From NCBI GenBank assembly GCA_023390485.1, contig JAEWCT010000313.1, positions 1-9,468 on the forward strand: a DNA stretch of 9,468 bases. Reading direction: 5' to 3'. The stretch comes from Pseudomonadota bacterium. GTDB taxonomy: Bacteria > Pseudomonadota > Alphaproteobacteria > Rhizobiales > Hyphomicrobiaceae. This document shows positions 1 through 7,303 of the stretch, piece by piece (within the stretch, counting starts at the first letter, position 1; every line of letters starts with the position of its first letter). A program made the translations under genes and the position numbers. The notes under the pieces are model-generated. The model was not told where the DNA came from, ran no database searches, and saw nothing but the letters and a program-made list of their open reading frames with translations.

Positions 1-744
1 GCCGACGCCGGGCGGCGTGCCGGTGGTGATGATGTCGCCGGGGTCCAGAACCATGAATTGCGTCACGTAGGCGAGAAGCTCGGGGATTTTGAAGATCATC
101 GTGGACGTCGAGCCGGTCTGCTTGCGCACGCCGTTGACGTCCAAAGACATGGCGAGGTTATCGGGATCGGGCACTTCGTCCGGCGTGACGAGCCAGGGAC
201 CGATCGGCCCGAAGGTCTCTCCGGACTTGCCCTTCACCCATTGACCGGCACGCTTGCTCTGAAATACGCGTTCCGACACGTCATTGCAGATGCAGTAGCC
301 GGCGATGTAGTTCGCCCAGTCCTTTGCCTCAACGTAGCGCGCACGGGCGCCGATGACGAAAGCGATCTCGCATTCCCAATCGAGATGCCTGGAATTTCTT
401 GGATACATCACGTCGTCGTTGGGGCCTGAGATCGACGTCGAAGCCTTATTGAAGAGAATGGGCTCGGCCGGGATTTCCTGTCCCGTCTCCTTGGCGTGGT
501 CGGCGTAGTTGAGACCGATGGCGATGAAGTTGTGCGTTCCGGCGACGGGCGGACCCAGACGGACGCCGTCAGGCGCTTTGGGGAGCGACGCGAGATCGAG
601 GCCACGCAACCGCGCCAGGGCGGCCGGCGAAAGGTGTTCGCCCGCAAGATCCGGAATGACGCCTGAGAGATCGCGAACCGCGCCGTCCTTATCGAGGATG
701 CCGGGTCTTTCGGCACCTGGGGCGCCAAAGCGTACAAGTTTCAT
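1..744 (-). CDS. Fumarylacetoacetate hydrolase (FAA hydrolase) family protein, 3' end outside window
   Basis: Reading leftward from the ATG at 744, an uninterrupted frame of 248 codons reaches the window edge. The family is metal-dependent and hydrolyses or decarboxylates 2-keto or acylpyruvate-type acids in the cytoplasm; members are often annotated as ureidoglycolate lyase, acylpyruvase or 2,4-diketo-3-deoxy-L-fuconate hydrolase. Seen here: an N-terminal arm starting MKLVRFG, the family motif IGLNYADHAKE (residues 76-86), metal-ligand candidates E124 and E126 in LDWECE and D155 in CNDVSER, the catalytic-lysine region WVKGKS (169-174), and the C-terminal TTGTPPGVG loop (240-248). Full-length relatives have about 280 residues, so roughly 30 are missing. 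A GGAG 10 bases before the ATG supports this start. It is transcribed divergently from the PRC-barrel gene. The family is certain; the substrate cannot be told from sequence, and nothing nearby indicates a pathway. Confidence 0.93.
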   Translation of the reverse strand, partial: MKLVRFGAPGAERPGILDKDGAVRDLSGVIPDLAGEHLSPAALARLRGLDLASLPKAPDGVRLGPPVAGTHNFIAIGLNYADHAKETGQEIPAEPILFNKASTSISGPNDDVMYPRNSRHLDWECEIAFVIGARARYVEAKDWANYIAGYCICNDVSERVFQSKRAGQWVKGKSGETFGPIGPWLVTPDEVPDPDNLAMSLDVNGVRKQTGSTSTMIFKIPELLAYVTQFMVLDPGDIITTGTPPGVG

Positions 745-885
745 GTAGAGGTATCTCCAACAGGCAGCCGTCAAACCGTTCGGCCGAGCTTCTAAGCAGA
801 AAACGCCGGGGCTGCCAATCGCATGGTGATAGCGGGCGCAGCCATCCTGGCCGGCGATCAATTCTCACCCCGGCGAGGCGGCATC

Positions 886-910
886 GGAACTTGAGCCTTC
901 CCGGCCGGTT
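886..910 (+). promoter_or_regulatory. Candidate EcfG-type (general stress sigma) promoter for the PRC-barrel gene
   Basis: GGAAC at 886-890 is followed after 16 bases by GGTT at 907-910. The alphaproteobacterial EcfG consensus is GGAAC-N16-17-CGTT, and Sinorhizobium RpoE2 promoters are described as GGAAC-N18-19-TT. The -35 element is exact; the -10 element differs at its first base but keeps the TT at the right distance. The start codon lies about 85 bases downstream. PRC-barrel proteins are frequent members of general-stress regulons, which fits. No convincing sigma-70 promoter is visible in the rest of the 745-994 gap, for either divergent gene. Confidence 0.45.
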
Positions 911-994
911 GACATTCACCTGCGGAGTGTTCGCCGATCAGATGCGGACCGAGCAGGAATCCAAATCTCGGCTTTCAGCCCTGGGGAACGATCC

Positions 995-1552
995 ATGAGA
1001 AAGAGGTTTACGGCCGGTTTCTGCCTACTGGCCCTTGTTGCGGCGCTCGTTGCGGTCCTGGGCGCCGGGCCCCAGGCCGCAAAGGCGGACACGGGCGCGC
1101 TGGCGCAACAACCCGCCGCCAAGCCGGAAGCCGCGCCGCCAGCCAATGCACAGGCCAAACCAGTTCCGGTAGAGCCCGCGCCCGCCGGGACACCGGCGAT
1201 CGTAGTCGACGACAGCGCGGTTTCGAGCTTGCTCGGAAAGGACGTCAAAAGCGCAACAGGTGAAAAGCTTGGGCAAGTCACGGATATCCTCGTCGGGCGT
1301 TCAGGCGAGGTGCGCGCCGCGGTCATCGACTTTGGCGGTTTCCTTGGCGTCGGCTCGCGCAAGATCGCCGTCGCATGGCCGGTGCTGCATTTCTCACAGC
1401 AAGGCATCACGCTGGAAATGGGACGCGATGAGTTGCGCGTCACGCCGGAATATCATCCAGGAGAACCCGTCGTCATCGTCGGTTCGGCCGGCATCCCGCC
1501 GCCGGAGGCTACATCCTCACCTCCCCCGCAATCTCCGGCGGCGACCAAATGA
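995..1552 (+). CDS. Exported PRC-barrel domain protein
   Basis: A 185-residue protein. Residues 1-31 are a signal peptide: basic MRKR, a hydrophobic stretch from about 8 to 24, and a likely AKA|D cleavage site after residue 31. An Ala/Pro-rich linker (about 33-66) follows, then a PRC-barrel domain (about 74-145) recognisable from SSLLGKDVKSATGEKLGQV, the VRAAVIDFGGFLGVGSRKIAV segment split by its glycine turn, and the WPVLHF strand. The tail (166-185) is rich in Pro and Ser. PRC-barrels are small beta domains that often mediate protein or RNA contacts; the exported type occurs in many alphaproteobacteria, often stress-induced, with no defined reaction. GGGGA 5 bases before the ATG supports the start. 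The MFS gene begins 53 bases downstream on the same strand, so a shared transcript is likely. Domain and export are well supported; the role is unknown. Confidence 0.9.
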   Translation: MRKRFTAGFCLLALVAALVAVLGAGPQAAKADTGALAQQPAAKPEAAPPANAQAKPVPVEPAPAGTPAIVVDDSAVSSLLGKDVKSATGEKLGQVTDILVGRSGEVRAAVIDFGGFLGVGSRKIAVAWPVLHFSQQGITLEMGRDELRVTPEYHPGEPVVIVGSAGIPPPEATSSPPPQSPAATK

Positions 1553-1579
1553 CGGCGCGACCTTCGCCCGTCGCAGGCA

Positions 1580-1603
1580 CTCAATCCACTGTCGCGGATT
1601 GAG
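1580..1603 (+). promoter_or_regulatory. Inverted repeat covering the MFS gene's ribosome-binding region
   Basis: CTCAATCC (1580-1587) and GGATTGAG (1596-1603) are perfect reverse complements, 8 bp, separated by an 8-base loop. The right arm ends 2 bases before the MFS start codon at 1606 and contains GGA, the only plausible Shine-Dalgarno core, at 7-base spacing. In mRNA the hairpin would hide this site. No T-run follows, so an intrinsic terminator is unlikely. A protein-binding operator is the alternative. Confidence 0.45.
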
Positions 1604-1605
1604 AC

Positions 1606-2850
1606 ATGAGCGGCTTCAAAGGGCCGTTGGTGCCTTCTCTCCACGCACCGTCCAAACGAAGCCAGATCGGCGTTGACTGGTTCGCGTTCTTCCTGGCCGA
1701 CGCACAAGTCGGGTTCGGTCCATTTCTGACGGTCTATCTGACGGCGGAAAAATGGACGAATGCCGATATCGGCCTTGTGCTGACGATCGGCAGTCTCTTT
1801 GCTCTTGTCGGACAGGTGCCTGCCGGTGCGCTCGTGGATGCGATCGGACGCGAGCGGACGCTGGCCGCAGCTTGCACGCTGACCGTCGGCGCAACTGCCT
1901 TTTCCATCGCGATCTGGCCAACATTCTACGCAGTGTTCCTGGCGCAAGTTTTTCACTCGGCGGCGAGCGTCGTCATCGGGCCGGCGTTGGCGGCGATCAG
2001 CCTGGGGCTTGTCGGGCACAACCTCATCGGCGAACGAATGGGCAGAAACGCCCGCTTTTCCTCACTCGGCAGCATGTTCGCGGCCGCGAGCATGGGAGCT
2101 TCCGGCTATTACCTGTCGAGCCAGGCCGTCTTCTTCGTCTCGGCGGCGATGACGATACCAGCGGTGATGGCGCTTTACTTGATCCAACCGTCGGACTTTC
2201 ATCGCGAGGAACTGGAGCCGAAGCATGAGCCCGAATATCATCTCCTGCAGGCGACCAAGACGATCTTCGGCAAGCGACAGCTGTTGATCCTCGCGGCGTC
2301 TGTCTGCCTTTTCCACCTTGCTAATGCTGCCGTGCTGCCGCTTGCCGCAAACCTCATCACCTTACGCTCGAGCAAGTCTGCTACCGTTCTCGTCGCGCTT
2401 TGCATCATCGTTCCGCAATTCATCGTCGCGTTGATCTCGCCCTGGATCGGGCGCTATGGCGATCAACATGGCCGGCGTCCGCTCCTTCTATTGGGATTTG
2501 CGGCCCTTCCGGTTCGCGCGGTTTTGATGTCGTTCAGTTCCGATCCCGAAGTGATGGTCGCGATCCAATTTCTGGACGGCATTTCGGCGAGCGTGCTCGG
2601 CGTGCTTGTCGCCGGCATCGTGGCGGACGTGACGCAAGACTCGGGCAACTTCAATCTTGCGCTTGGATTCATCGGCGTTGCGATGGGGATCGGCGCTTCG
2701 ATCAGCACGACGCTCGCGGGTGAGATCGCGCTGCACTTCGGAACGTCGACGGCGTTTCTGACGCTCGCCGTGATCGGTTTTATAGGGTTCCTCGTCGTCA
2801 CACAGGCGATGCCGGAAACGAGAGTCATCGAAGAGCCTGCCGACGACTAG
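1606..2850 (+). CDS. MFS transporter (major facilitator superfamily)
   Basis: A 414-residue inner-membrane carrier of typical MFS length with about 12 hydrophobic segments. The MFS signature (motif A, between TM2 and TM3) reads GALVDAIGRER at 74-84, and its pseudo-repeat in the C-terminal half reads GRYGDQHGRRP at 282-292. A charged cytoplasmic stretch (about 195-224, with HREELEPKHEPE) separates the two six-helix halves. The conserved-looking segment IGERMGRNARF (141-151) begins the loop before TM5. MFS carriers use the proton gradient to export or import small molecules; the substrate here cannot be deduced, though the drug-exporter-like architecture makes efflux plausible. The start follows a weak GGA site inside an inverted repeat. 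The stop codon is only 3 bases from the stop of the convergent RND pump gene. It is probably co-transcribed with the PRC-barrel gene. Confidence 0.93.
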   Translation: MSGFKGPLVPSLHAPSKRSQIGVDWFAFFLADAQVGFGPFLTVYLTAEKWTNADIGLVLTIGSLFALVGQVPAGALVDAIGRERTLAAACTLTVGATAFSIAIWPTFYAVFLAQVFHSAASVVIGPALAAISLGLVGHNLIGERMGRNARFSSLGSMFAAASMGASGYYLSSQAVFFVSAAMTIPAVMALYLIQPSDFHREELEPKHEPEYHLLQATKTIFGKRQLLILAASVCLFHLANAAVLPLAANLITLRSSKSATVLVALCIIVPQFIVALISPWIGRYGDQHGRRPLLLLGFAALPVRAVLMSFSSDPEVMVAIQFLDGISASVLGVLVAGIVADVTQDSGNFNLALGFIGVAMGIGASISTTLAGEIALHFGTSTAFLTLAVIGFIGFLVVTQAMPETRVIEEPADD

Positions 2851-2853
2851 ATT

Positions 2854-5800
2854 CTAGGACTCCGCCGGTTTTGCGCCGGGCGGCGGGGTGACTGCTGTGG
2901 GTGCCTGCTTGTCGAGCGGCTCGCGCTTCGCTCCCGTTATCCAGTTGGACAAGCGATCCATGTAGAGAAAGATGACCGGCGTCGTGAATAGCGTCAAAGC
3001 CTGGCTGATGGCCAAGCCACCGACCATCGAATATCCGAGAGGTTGACGGATTTCCGCGCCGGTTCCCGTACCGAGCATCAACGGCACGCCGCCCAGGAGC
3101 GCCGCCAGCGTCGTCATCATGATCGGCCGGAACCGCAACAGCGATGCCTTGCGTATCGCCTCAAGCGAGGTGAGATGCTCATTGCGCTCAGCGTGAATGG
3201 CAAAGTCGACGAGCATGATGCCGTTCTTCTTGACGATGCCGATCAACAGGATGATGCCGATCATCGCCACGAGGCTGAAGTCATACCCAAAGATCATCAG
3301 CGTCGCGAGCGCGCCCGCGCCGGCCGACGGCAACGTGGAGAGAATCGTGATTGGGTGAATGTAGCTTTCATAAAGAACGCCGAGGATCAGATAGACGACG
3401 AAGAGCGCTGCCGCGATCAGCAACGGAATTGTCGTCAGCGATTGCTGGAACGCTTGAGCGTTGCCTTGGAACGTCGTCTGCATCGACGCGGGCAGGCGAA
3501 GCTCGCGTTCGGCGGCCTTGATCGCGTCGGTCGCGGTACCGAGTGACACATCCGGCGCCAGGTTGAAGCTGATCGTGACCGCGGGGAATTGCCCCTGATG
3601 GGAGATCGAGAGTGGCGCGGTCGGACGCGTGGTCCAACTCGCGAAGGTCGCGAGCGGAACGAGGCCGCCCGTTGTCGGCGAGCGAATGTAGAGATTGTCG
3701 AGGCTTCCCAAATCTCCCTGGATCTCCGGCAGCACCTCCATGACGACGTGGTAGCTGTTCTGCTGCGTGTAGTACTGAGCGATTTGGCGCTGGCCGAACG
3801 CGTCGTAGAGCGTCGCGTCGATTGCATCGGGGGTTAGCCCGTAGCGCGAGGCTTCGTCACGGTTGATGTCGACGGTGAGCGTCGTTCCCGCCAGTTGCTG
3901 GTCCGTCGCTAAGTCGCGAAGCTCGGGCAAGGTTTTGAGCTTATCGAGAATCTTCGGGGCCCAGGTGTTCAACTCATTCGCGTTCGCGTCCTGCAGCGTA
4001 TACTGGAACTGCGTTCGCGAAGCGCGACCGCCGACAGTCACGTCCTGCGCTGCCTGCATGAAAAGGCGCGCCCCTTCGACTTTAGCGAGCTTCGGCTGAA
4101 GCCGGCGAATGACTTGAAATGCCGAAGCGTCGCGCTGGCCCTTCGGCTTCAAGGTTATGTAGACGCGGCCGCTGTTGAGCGCGGAGGTGGGGCCTCCGGC
4201 TCCGACGGCCATGGCGACGGTCGCGACAGCGGGATCGCTTGCTACTACTTCGCCAATCTTCTCCTGGCGGCTCAGCATAGCCTGGAAGGAAATATCCTGG
4301 GCGGCTTCGGAGATGCCTGTGATAAGGCCTGTGTCCTGTTGAGGAAAGAAACCCTTCGGGATCTCGATAAAGAGGTAGGCGGTGAGCGCCATCGTCGCGA
4401 AAAACGTCATCAGCGTGAAGAACTGATGGCGGAGTACAAAGTCGAGGCCGCGGGTATAGCCGTTGAGCATCGCCGTGAAGCCGCGTTCGCTCAAATTGTA
4501 AAGCCGGCCATGCCTGACGTCCTTTTCGCTCTTTAAAAACCGCGATGCCATCATCGGCGTCAGCGTCAGCGAAACGAAGGCCGAGACCGCTATCGTCATC
4601 GTAACGGTGACGGCAAACTCGCGAAAGATGCGGCCGATGATGCCGCTCATAAAGAGTAGTGGAATGAACACAGCGACAAGCGAAACGCTGATCGAAATGA
4701 CCGTGAAGCCGATCTCCTCGGCGCCCTTCATCGCCGCGTCATATGGTGTGTCGCCGTGCTCGACGTAGCGGACGATGTTCTCCAGGACGACGATGGCGTC
4801 GTCGACGACGAAGCCGACGGAAATCGTCAAGGCCATGAGCGAAAGATTATCGAGGCTGTAGCCCATGGCGTACATCAGGGCGCAGGCACCGAACAGCGCA
4901 AGGGGTACGGTGACACTCGGAATGATGGTCGCCCACAAACTTCGCAAAAACACGAAGATGACCGCGACGACGAGCGCAACAGAAAGGAGAAGCGTGTATT
5001 CCACATCGTCAACGGACGCGCGGATCGTTTCCGTTCTATCACTCAGAATTTGGATTTGAATCGCCTTCGGCATCGATGCCTGAAGCCGTGGCAATTGGGC
5101 TTTGATGCGGTCCACGGTTTCGATGACGTTCGCACCGGGCTGCTTGAATACGATGAGAAACACGCCACGCTTGCCGTTCGTCCAAGCCGCCTTTTTCGCA
5201 TCCTCGGGGCCGCGGACTGCCTTGCCCACATCGCGAACGCGGATCGGGCTGCCGTTGCGGTAGGCGATGATCACATCGTCCCATGCTTTCGCTTCCGTCA
5301 ACTGATCGTTTGTGTAGATCGTGTAGCCGCGATTGGTGCTATCGAGCGAACCCTTGGGGCTGTTGACCGTCGTGATTGACAACGGTAGGCGGACCTCCTC
5401 GAGTGTCAGATTGCGCGCGTAGAGCTTGGCGGGATCCAATTGAATGCGGATCGCCGGCTTCTGCTCGCCACCAATCGTCACCTGTCCGACGCCAGTGATT
5501 TGGCTGATCTGCTGCGCGAGCTTGGTGTCGGCGTTGTCATCGACCGTCGTCAGGGGCATTTCGTCGGACGACGCGGACAGAATCAAAATGGGGCTGTCTG
5601 CCGGATTGACCTTCCGATAGATCGGCGGTTGCGGCAGATTTTGCGGCAGCTGGCCGCTGGCGGCGTTGATGGCCGCCTGGATGTCGTTGGCGGCGCCGTC
5701 GATATCGCGATTGAGATCGAATTGGACGACGACAGTCGTGACGGCCAGGCCGCTGGTGGACGTTGTCTGAGTGACGCCGGGTATCTGCGCAAACTGGCGC

Positions 5801-6012
5801 TCGAGCGGTTGCGCCACGTTCGACGCCATCGTTTCAGGGCTGGCGCCCGGAAGCGTGGCCGAAACCTGAATGGTCGGGAAATCGATCTGCGGCAGCGGCG
5901 CAACCGGCAGACTGAGGAACGCGATAACGCCGACGAACAGAATGCCCACCATAATGAGCGAGGTGCCGATCGGATAACGGATAAAGATGCCAGATACGCC
6001 GCCGGTCGCCAT
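2854..6012 (-). CDS. RND efflux pump inner-membrane permease, MdtB/MdtC-like (HAE-1/AcrB superfamily)
   Basis: At 1052 residues this is the expected size (AcrB has 1049). It is a proton-driven inner-membrane pump that works as a trimer with a periplasmic adaptor and an outer-membrane channel. Seen here: TM1 at about 12-34; the porter start PVAPLPQIDFPTIQV; the MdtB/C-like segment NPADSPILILSASSDEMPL (136-154); the TM4 proton-relay motif GFVVDDAIVVLENI with Asp404 and Asp405; a second periplasmic domain starting near 550; the TM10 lysine in GIVKKNGIMLVDFA (Lys929); and the conserved FRPIMMTTLAALLGGVPL (961-978). All relay residues are present, so it should be active. A strong GGAGG precedes the ATG, and the adaptor gene ends one base upstream. 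E. coli MdtBC is a hetero-trimer of two permeases; only one is present here. Substrates are unknown. The last bases abut the convergent MFS gene. Confidence 0.95.
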   Translation of the reverse strand: MATGGVSGIFIRYPIGTSLIMVGILFVGVIAFLSLPVAPLPQIDFPTIQVSATLPGASPETMASNVAQPLERQFAQIPGVTQTTSTSGLAVTTVVVQFDLNRDIDGAANDIQAAINAASGQLPQNLPQPPIYRKVNPADSPILILSASSDEMPLTTVDDNADTKLAQQISQITGVGQVTIGGEQKPAIRIQLDPAKLYARNLTLEEVRLPLSITTVNSPKGSLDSTNRGYTIYTNDQLTEAKAWDDVIIAYRNGSPIRVRDVGKAVRGPEDAKKAAWTNGKRGVFLIVFKQPGANVIETVDRIKAQLPRLQASMPKAIQIQILSDRTETIRASVDDVEYTLLLSVALVVAVIFVFLRSLWATIIPSVTVPLALFGACALMYAMGYSLDNLSLMALTISVGFVVDDAIVVLENIVRYVEHGDTPYDAAMKGAEEIGFTVISISVSLVAVFIPLLFMSGIIGRIFREFAVTVTMTIAVSAFVSLTLTPMMASRFLKSEKDVRHGRLYNLSERGFTAMLNGYTRGLDFVLRHQFFTLMTFFATMALTAYLFIEIPKGFFPQQDTGLITGISEAAQDISFQAMLSRQEKIGEVVASDPAVATVAMAVGAGGPTSALNSGRVYITLKPKGQRDASAFQVIRRLQPKLAKVEGARLFMQAAQDVTVGGRASRTQFQYTLQDANANELNTWAPKILDKLKTLPELRDLATDQQLAGTTLTVDINRDEASRYGLTPDAIDATLYDAFGQRQIAQYYTQQNSYHVVMEVLPEIQGDLGSLDNLYIRSPTTGGLVPLATFASWTTRPTAPLSISHQGQFPAVTISFNLAPDVSLGTATDAIKAAERELRLPASMQTTFQGNAQAFQQSLTTIPLLIAAALFVVYLILGVLYESYIHPITILSTLPSAGAGALATLMIFGYDFSLVAMIGIILLIGIVKKNGIMLVDFAIHAERNEHLTSLEAIRKASLLRFRPIMMTTLAALLGGVPLMLGTGTGAEIRQPLGYSMVGGLAISQALTLFTTPVIFLYMDRLSNWITGAKREPLDKQAPTAVTPPPGAKPAES

Positions 6013-6013
6013 G

Positions 6014-7222
6014 TTAGTCAGCCTCCAGCACGGTGTGTTTGGATTCAGATACCGGGGCGGGAGGCATTGCCTTCTGTTTCTGCTCCTCCTTTTTTTGATC
6101 TTCGGGCAGATCGACGAGCGAACCGGGTTCCAGGCGATAATACCCGGCGGTAACGACCTGCTCTCCAGCTTTCACGCCGCTCTTGATAACGGCTTGGCCA
6201 TCTTGGATTTCGCCGACGACGAGATCGCGCCGTTCAGCTTTTCTGTCGGACCCGATGACATAGGCGAATAGTTTGTCGGGCCCACGTTGGACGGCGGCAT
6301 CCGGAATGACGACGACATTTTTTTCTGTCGTGATCAGCAGACGCGTCGCAACGGTCAGTCCGGGCCAAAGAGTCATTTCGGTGTTCGGGAATTTGCCTTT
6401 CAGCTTGATCGAGCCGGTTGTCGTGTCGACCTGGTTGTCGACAAGTGAAAGCTCGCCCTTAGCGAGTTCCTGTTTGCCGTCCGACGTGAAGGCGGTGACG
6501 GGTAGAGCTCCATGCTTCAGCTGATCAAGGATGCGCGGGAGCCGTTCTTCCGGTTCGGTAAAAATCACGGCGATCGGTTGAATTTGCGCAATGGTCGCGA
6601 CGCCGCCGGTATCTCCGGCGTGGATGATATTGCCCTGGTCGACGAGACGAAAGCCGACGCGGCCGGAGATCGGTGCGGTGATGGTCGTGTAGACGACCTG
6701 CACCTGCGCATTCGCAATCGCCCCGGTATCAGCCTTGATCAGCGATTCCTGCTGCGTGATGTTTGACCGTTGCGTGTCGATCTGTTGCTGCGTGGTTGCG
6801 AGCGTGCCGACTTTCTCGAAACGCTGAAGGTCGCGTTTCAGATTGGCGAGGTTGGCCTCGTCCTGCGCCTTCTTGGCAACGGCTTGATCGAGAGTCGCCT
6901 GAAAAGGCCTCGGGTCAATCTGGATCAGAAGATCGCCAGCTTTGACGAACTGACCTTCGTTGAAGGCCACTTTTACAATCTCGCCGTCGACGCGCGAGCG
7001 AACCGTCACAGTATTCCAGGCTTGCACCTGTCCTAGGCTGTCCAAGTAGACAGGAAAATTCTTAACTTCGGCCGTCGCGACGGAGACCGGCACGCGTTCG
7101 ACAGGCTTCTTTTGAGTCGTCTCCGTTGCCACGCGGCGATGCTGCCAGACCCAGTAGCCACCGCCAGCCAAGCCCAACAGAATTATCAGCCAAATGAATA
7201 TTCTGACGCGGGTCCTCAACAC
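6014..7222 (-). CDS. RND efflux periplasmic adaptor subunit (membrane fusion protein, MdtA-like)
   Basis: This protein bridges the inner-membrane pump and an outer-membrane channel. Starting from GTG at 7222 it has 402 residues, normal for the family: a cytoplasmic VLRTRVR, one membrane anchor (about 8-26, no lipobox Cys), a barrel-sandwich/lipoyl half (about 73-104, SRVDGEIVKVAFNEGQFVKAG), a coiled-coil hairpin (about 105-170), the second lipoyl half with TTITAPISGRVGFRLVDQGN, a beta-barrel and a membrane-proximal domain (about 215-370), and a charged tail (QKKEEQKQK). The frame is open upstream to an ATG at 7423, but the extra 67 residues are not hydrophobic or family-like and span a candidate promoter and hairpin, so I reject that start. 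GGAG lies 5 bases before the GTG at 7222 and 8 bases before a TTG at 7219; either could be used. It is the first gene of the two-gene efflux operon. Confidence 0.92.
   Translation of the reverse strand: MLRTRVRIFIWLIILLGLAGGGYWVWQHRRVATETTQKKPVERVPVSVATAEVKNFPVYLDSLGQVQAWNTVTVRSRVDGEIVKVAFNEGQFVKAGDLLIQIDPRPFQATLDQAVAKKAQDEANLANLKRDLQRFEKVGTLATTQQQIDTQRSNITQQESLIKADTGAIANAQVQVVYTTITAPISGRVGFRLVDQGNIIHAGDTGGVATIAQIQPIAVIFTEPEERLPRILDQLKHGALPVTAFTSDGKQELAKGELSLVDNQVDTTTGSIKLKGKFPNTEMTLWPGLTVATRLLITTEKNVVVIPDAAVQRGPDKLFAYVIGSDRKAERRDLVVGEIQDGQAVIKSGVKAGEQVVTAGYYRLEPGSLVDLPEDQKKEEQKQKAMPPAPVSESKHTVLEAD
6022..6026 (-). promoter_or_regulatory. Ribosome-binding site of the RND pump gene, inside the adaptor's last codons
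   Basis: Read on the minus strand, GGAGG lies 9 bases before the pump's ATG at 6012 and within the final codons of the adaptor. The adaptor's TAA, a single C, and the pump's ATG follow. This arrangement is typical of translationally coupled genes and fixes the pump start. Confidence 0.75.
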
Positions 7223-7254
7223 GTCTGCTCCATGCGTGGCGACTGAGGAGTTGT

Positions 7255-7273
7255 GAGGCGGGCACCCCGCCTC
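7255..7273 (-). promoter_or_regulatory. Perfect hairpin at the predicted 5' end of the efflux operon mRNA
   Basis: On the minus strand GAGGCGGG and CCCGCCTC are perfect complements with a 3-base GTG loop. This is an 8-bp, nearly all G-C stem starting about 6 bases after the candidate EcfG -10 element, so it would sit at or next to the transcript's first base. It ends 24 bases before the GGAG of the adaptor gene. It could protect the mRNA 5' end, or be an operator overlapping the start site. No T-run follows, so it is not a standard terminator. Confidence 0.5.
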
Positions 7274-7278
7274 GCATA

Positions 7279-7303
7279 AACGACGGATCGGAGAGGCAGT
7301 TCC
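7279..7303 (-). promoter_or_regulatory. EcfG (general stress response sigma) promoter for the RND efflux operon
   Basis: On the minus strand GGAAC (7303-7299), 16 bases, then CGTT (7282-7279) match the published alphaproteobacterial EcfG consensus GGAAC-N16-17-CGTT exactly. The distance from the -10 element to the GTG start at 7222 is 56 bases, a normal leader. Under equal base frequencies, a match of this kind on either strand is expected by chance about 0.14 times in the whole window and about 0.014 times in its roughly 930 bases of intergenic DNA (hand estimate). The gene downstream is on the matching strand. No transcription start data are available to confirm it. Confidence 0.6.

Noticed and set aside
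58..748. Open frames (58-429 plus, 509-748 plus, 408-737 minus) inside the first 750 bases.
   Set aside because: All are overlapped by the continuous FAA hydrolase reading frame, which carries the family's motifs from end to end.
985..1009. A second GGAAC followed 18 bases later by TT, resembling another RpoE2-type promoter.
   Set aside because: It coincides with the PRC-barrel gene's ribosome-binding site and start codon, so a transcript from it would lack the start. The GGAAC is explained by the Shine-Dalgarno sequence.
1453..2019. A 188-codon minus-strand open frame across the PRC-barrel/MFS junction.
   Set aside because: It overlaps two well-supported genes on the other strand, and its composition is rich in Arg, Asp and Gln with no domain.
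2862..2886. CCGCCG/CGGCGG inverted repeat just past the MFS stop, considered as a terminator.
   Set aside because: The loop is 13 bases, no T-run follows in either direction, and it lies in the coding 3' end of the RND pump, where GC-rich Pro/Gly codons explain it.
4756..6153. Long plus-strand open frames (4756-5379 and 5440-6153) opposite the RND pump.
   Set aside because: They lie wholly or largely antisense to a well-supported pump gene, have Arg/Asp-rich low-quality translations typical of GC-rich shadow frames, and match no family.
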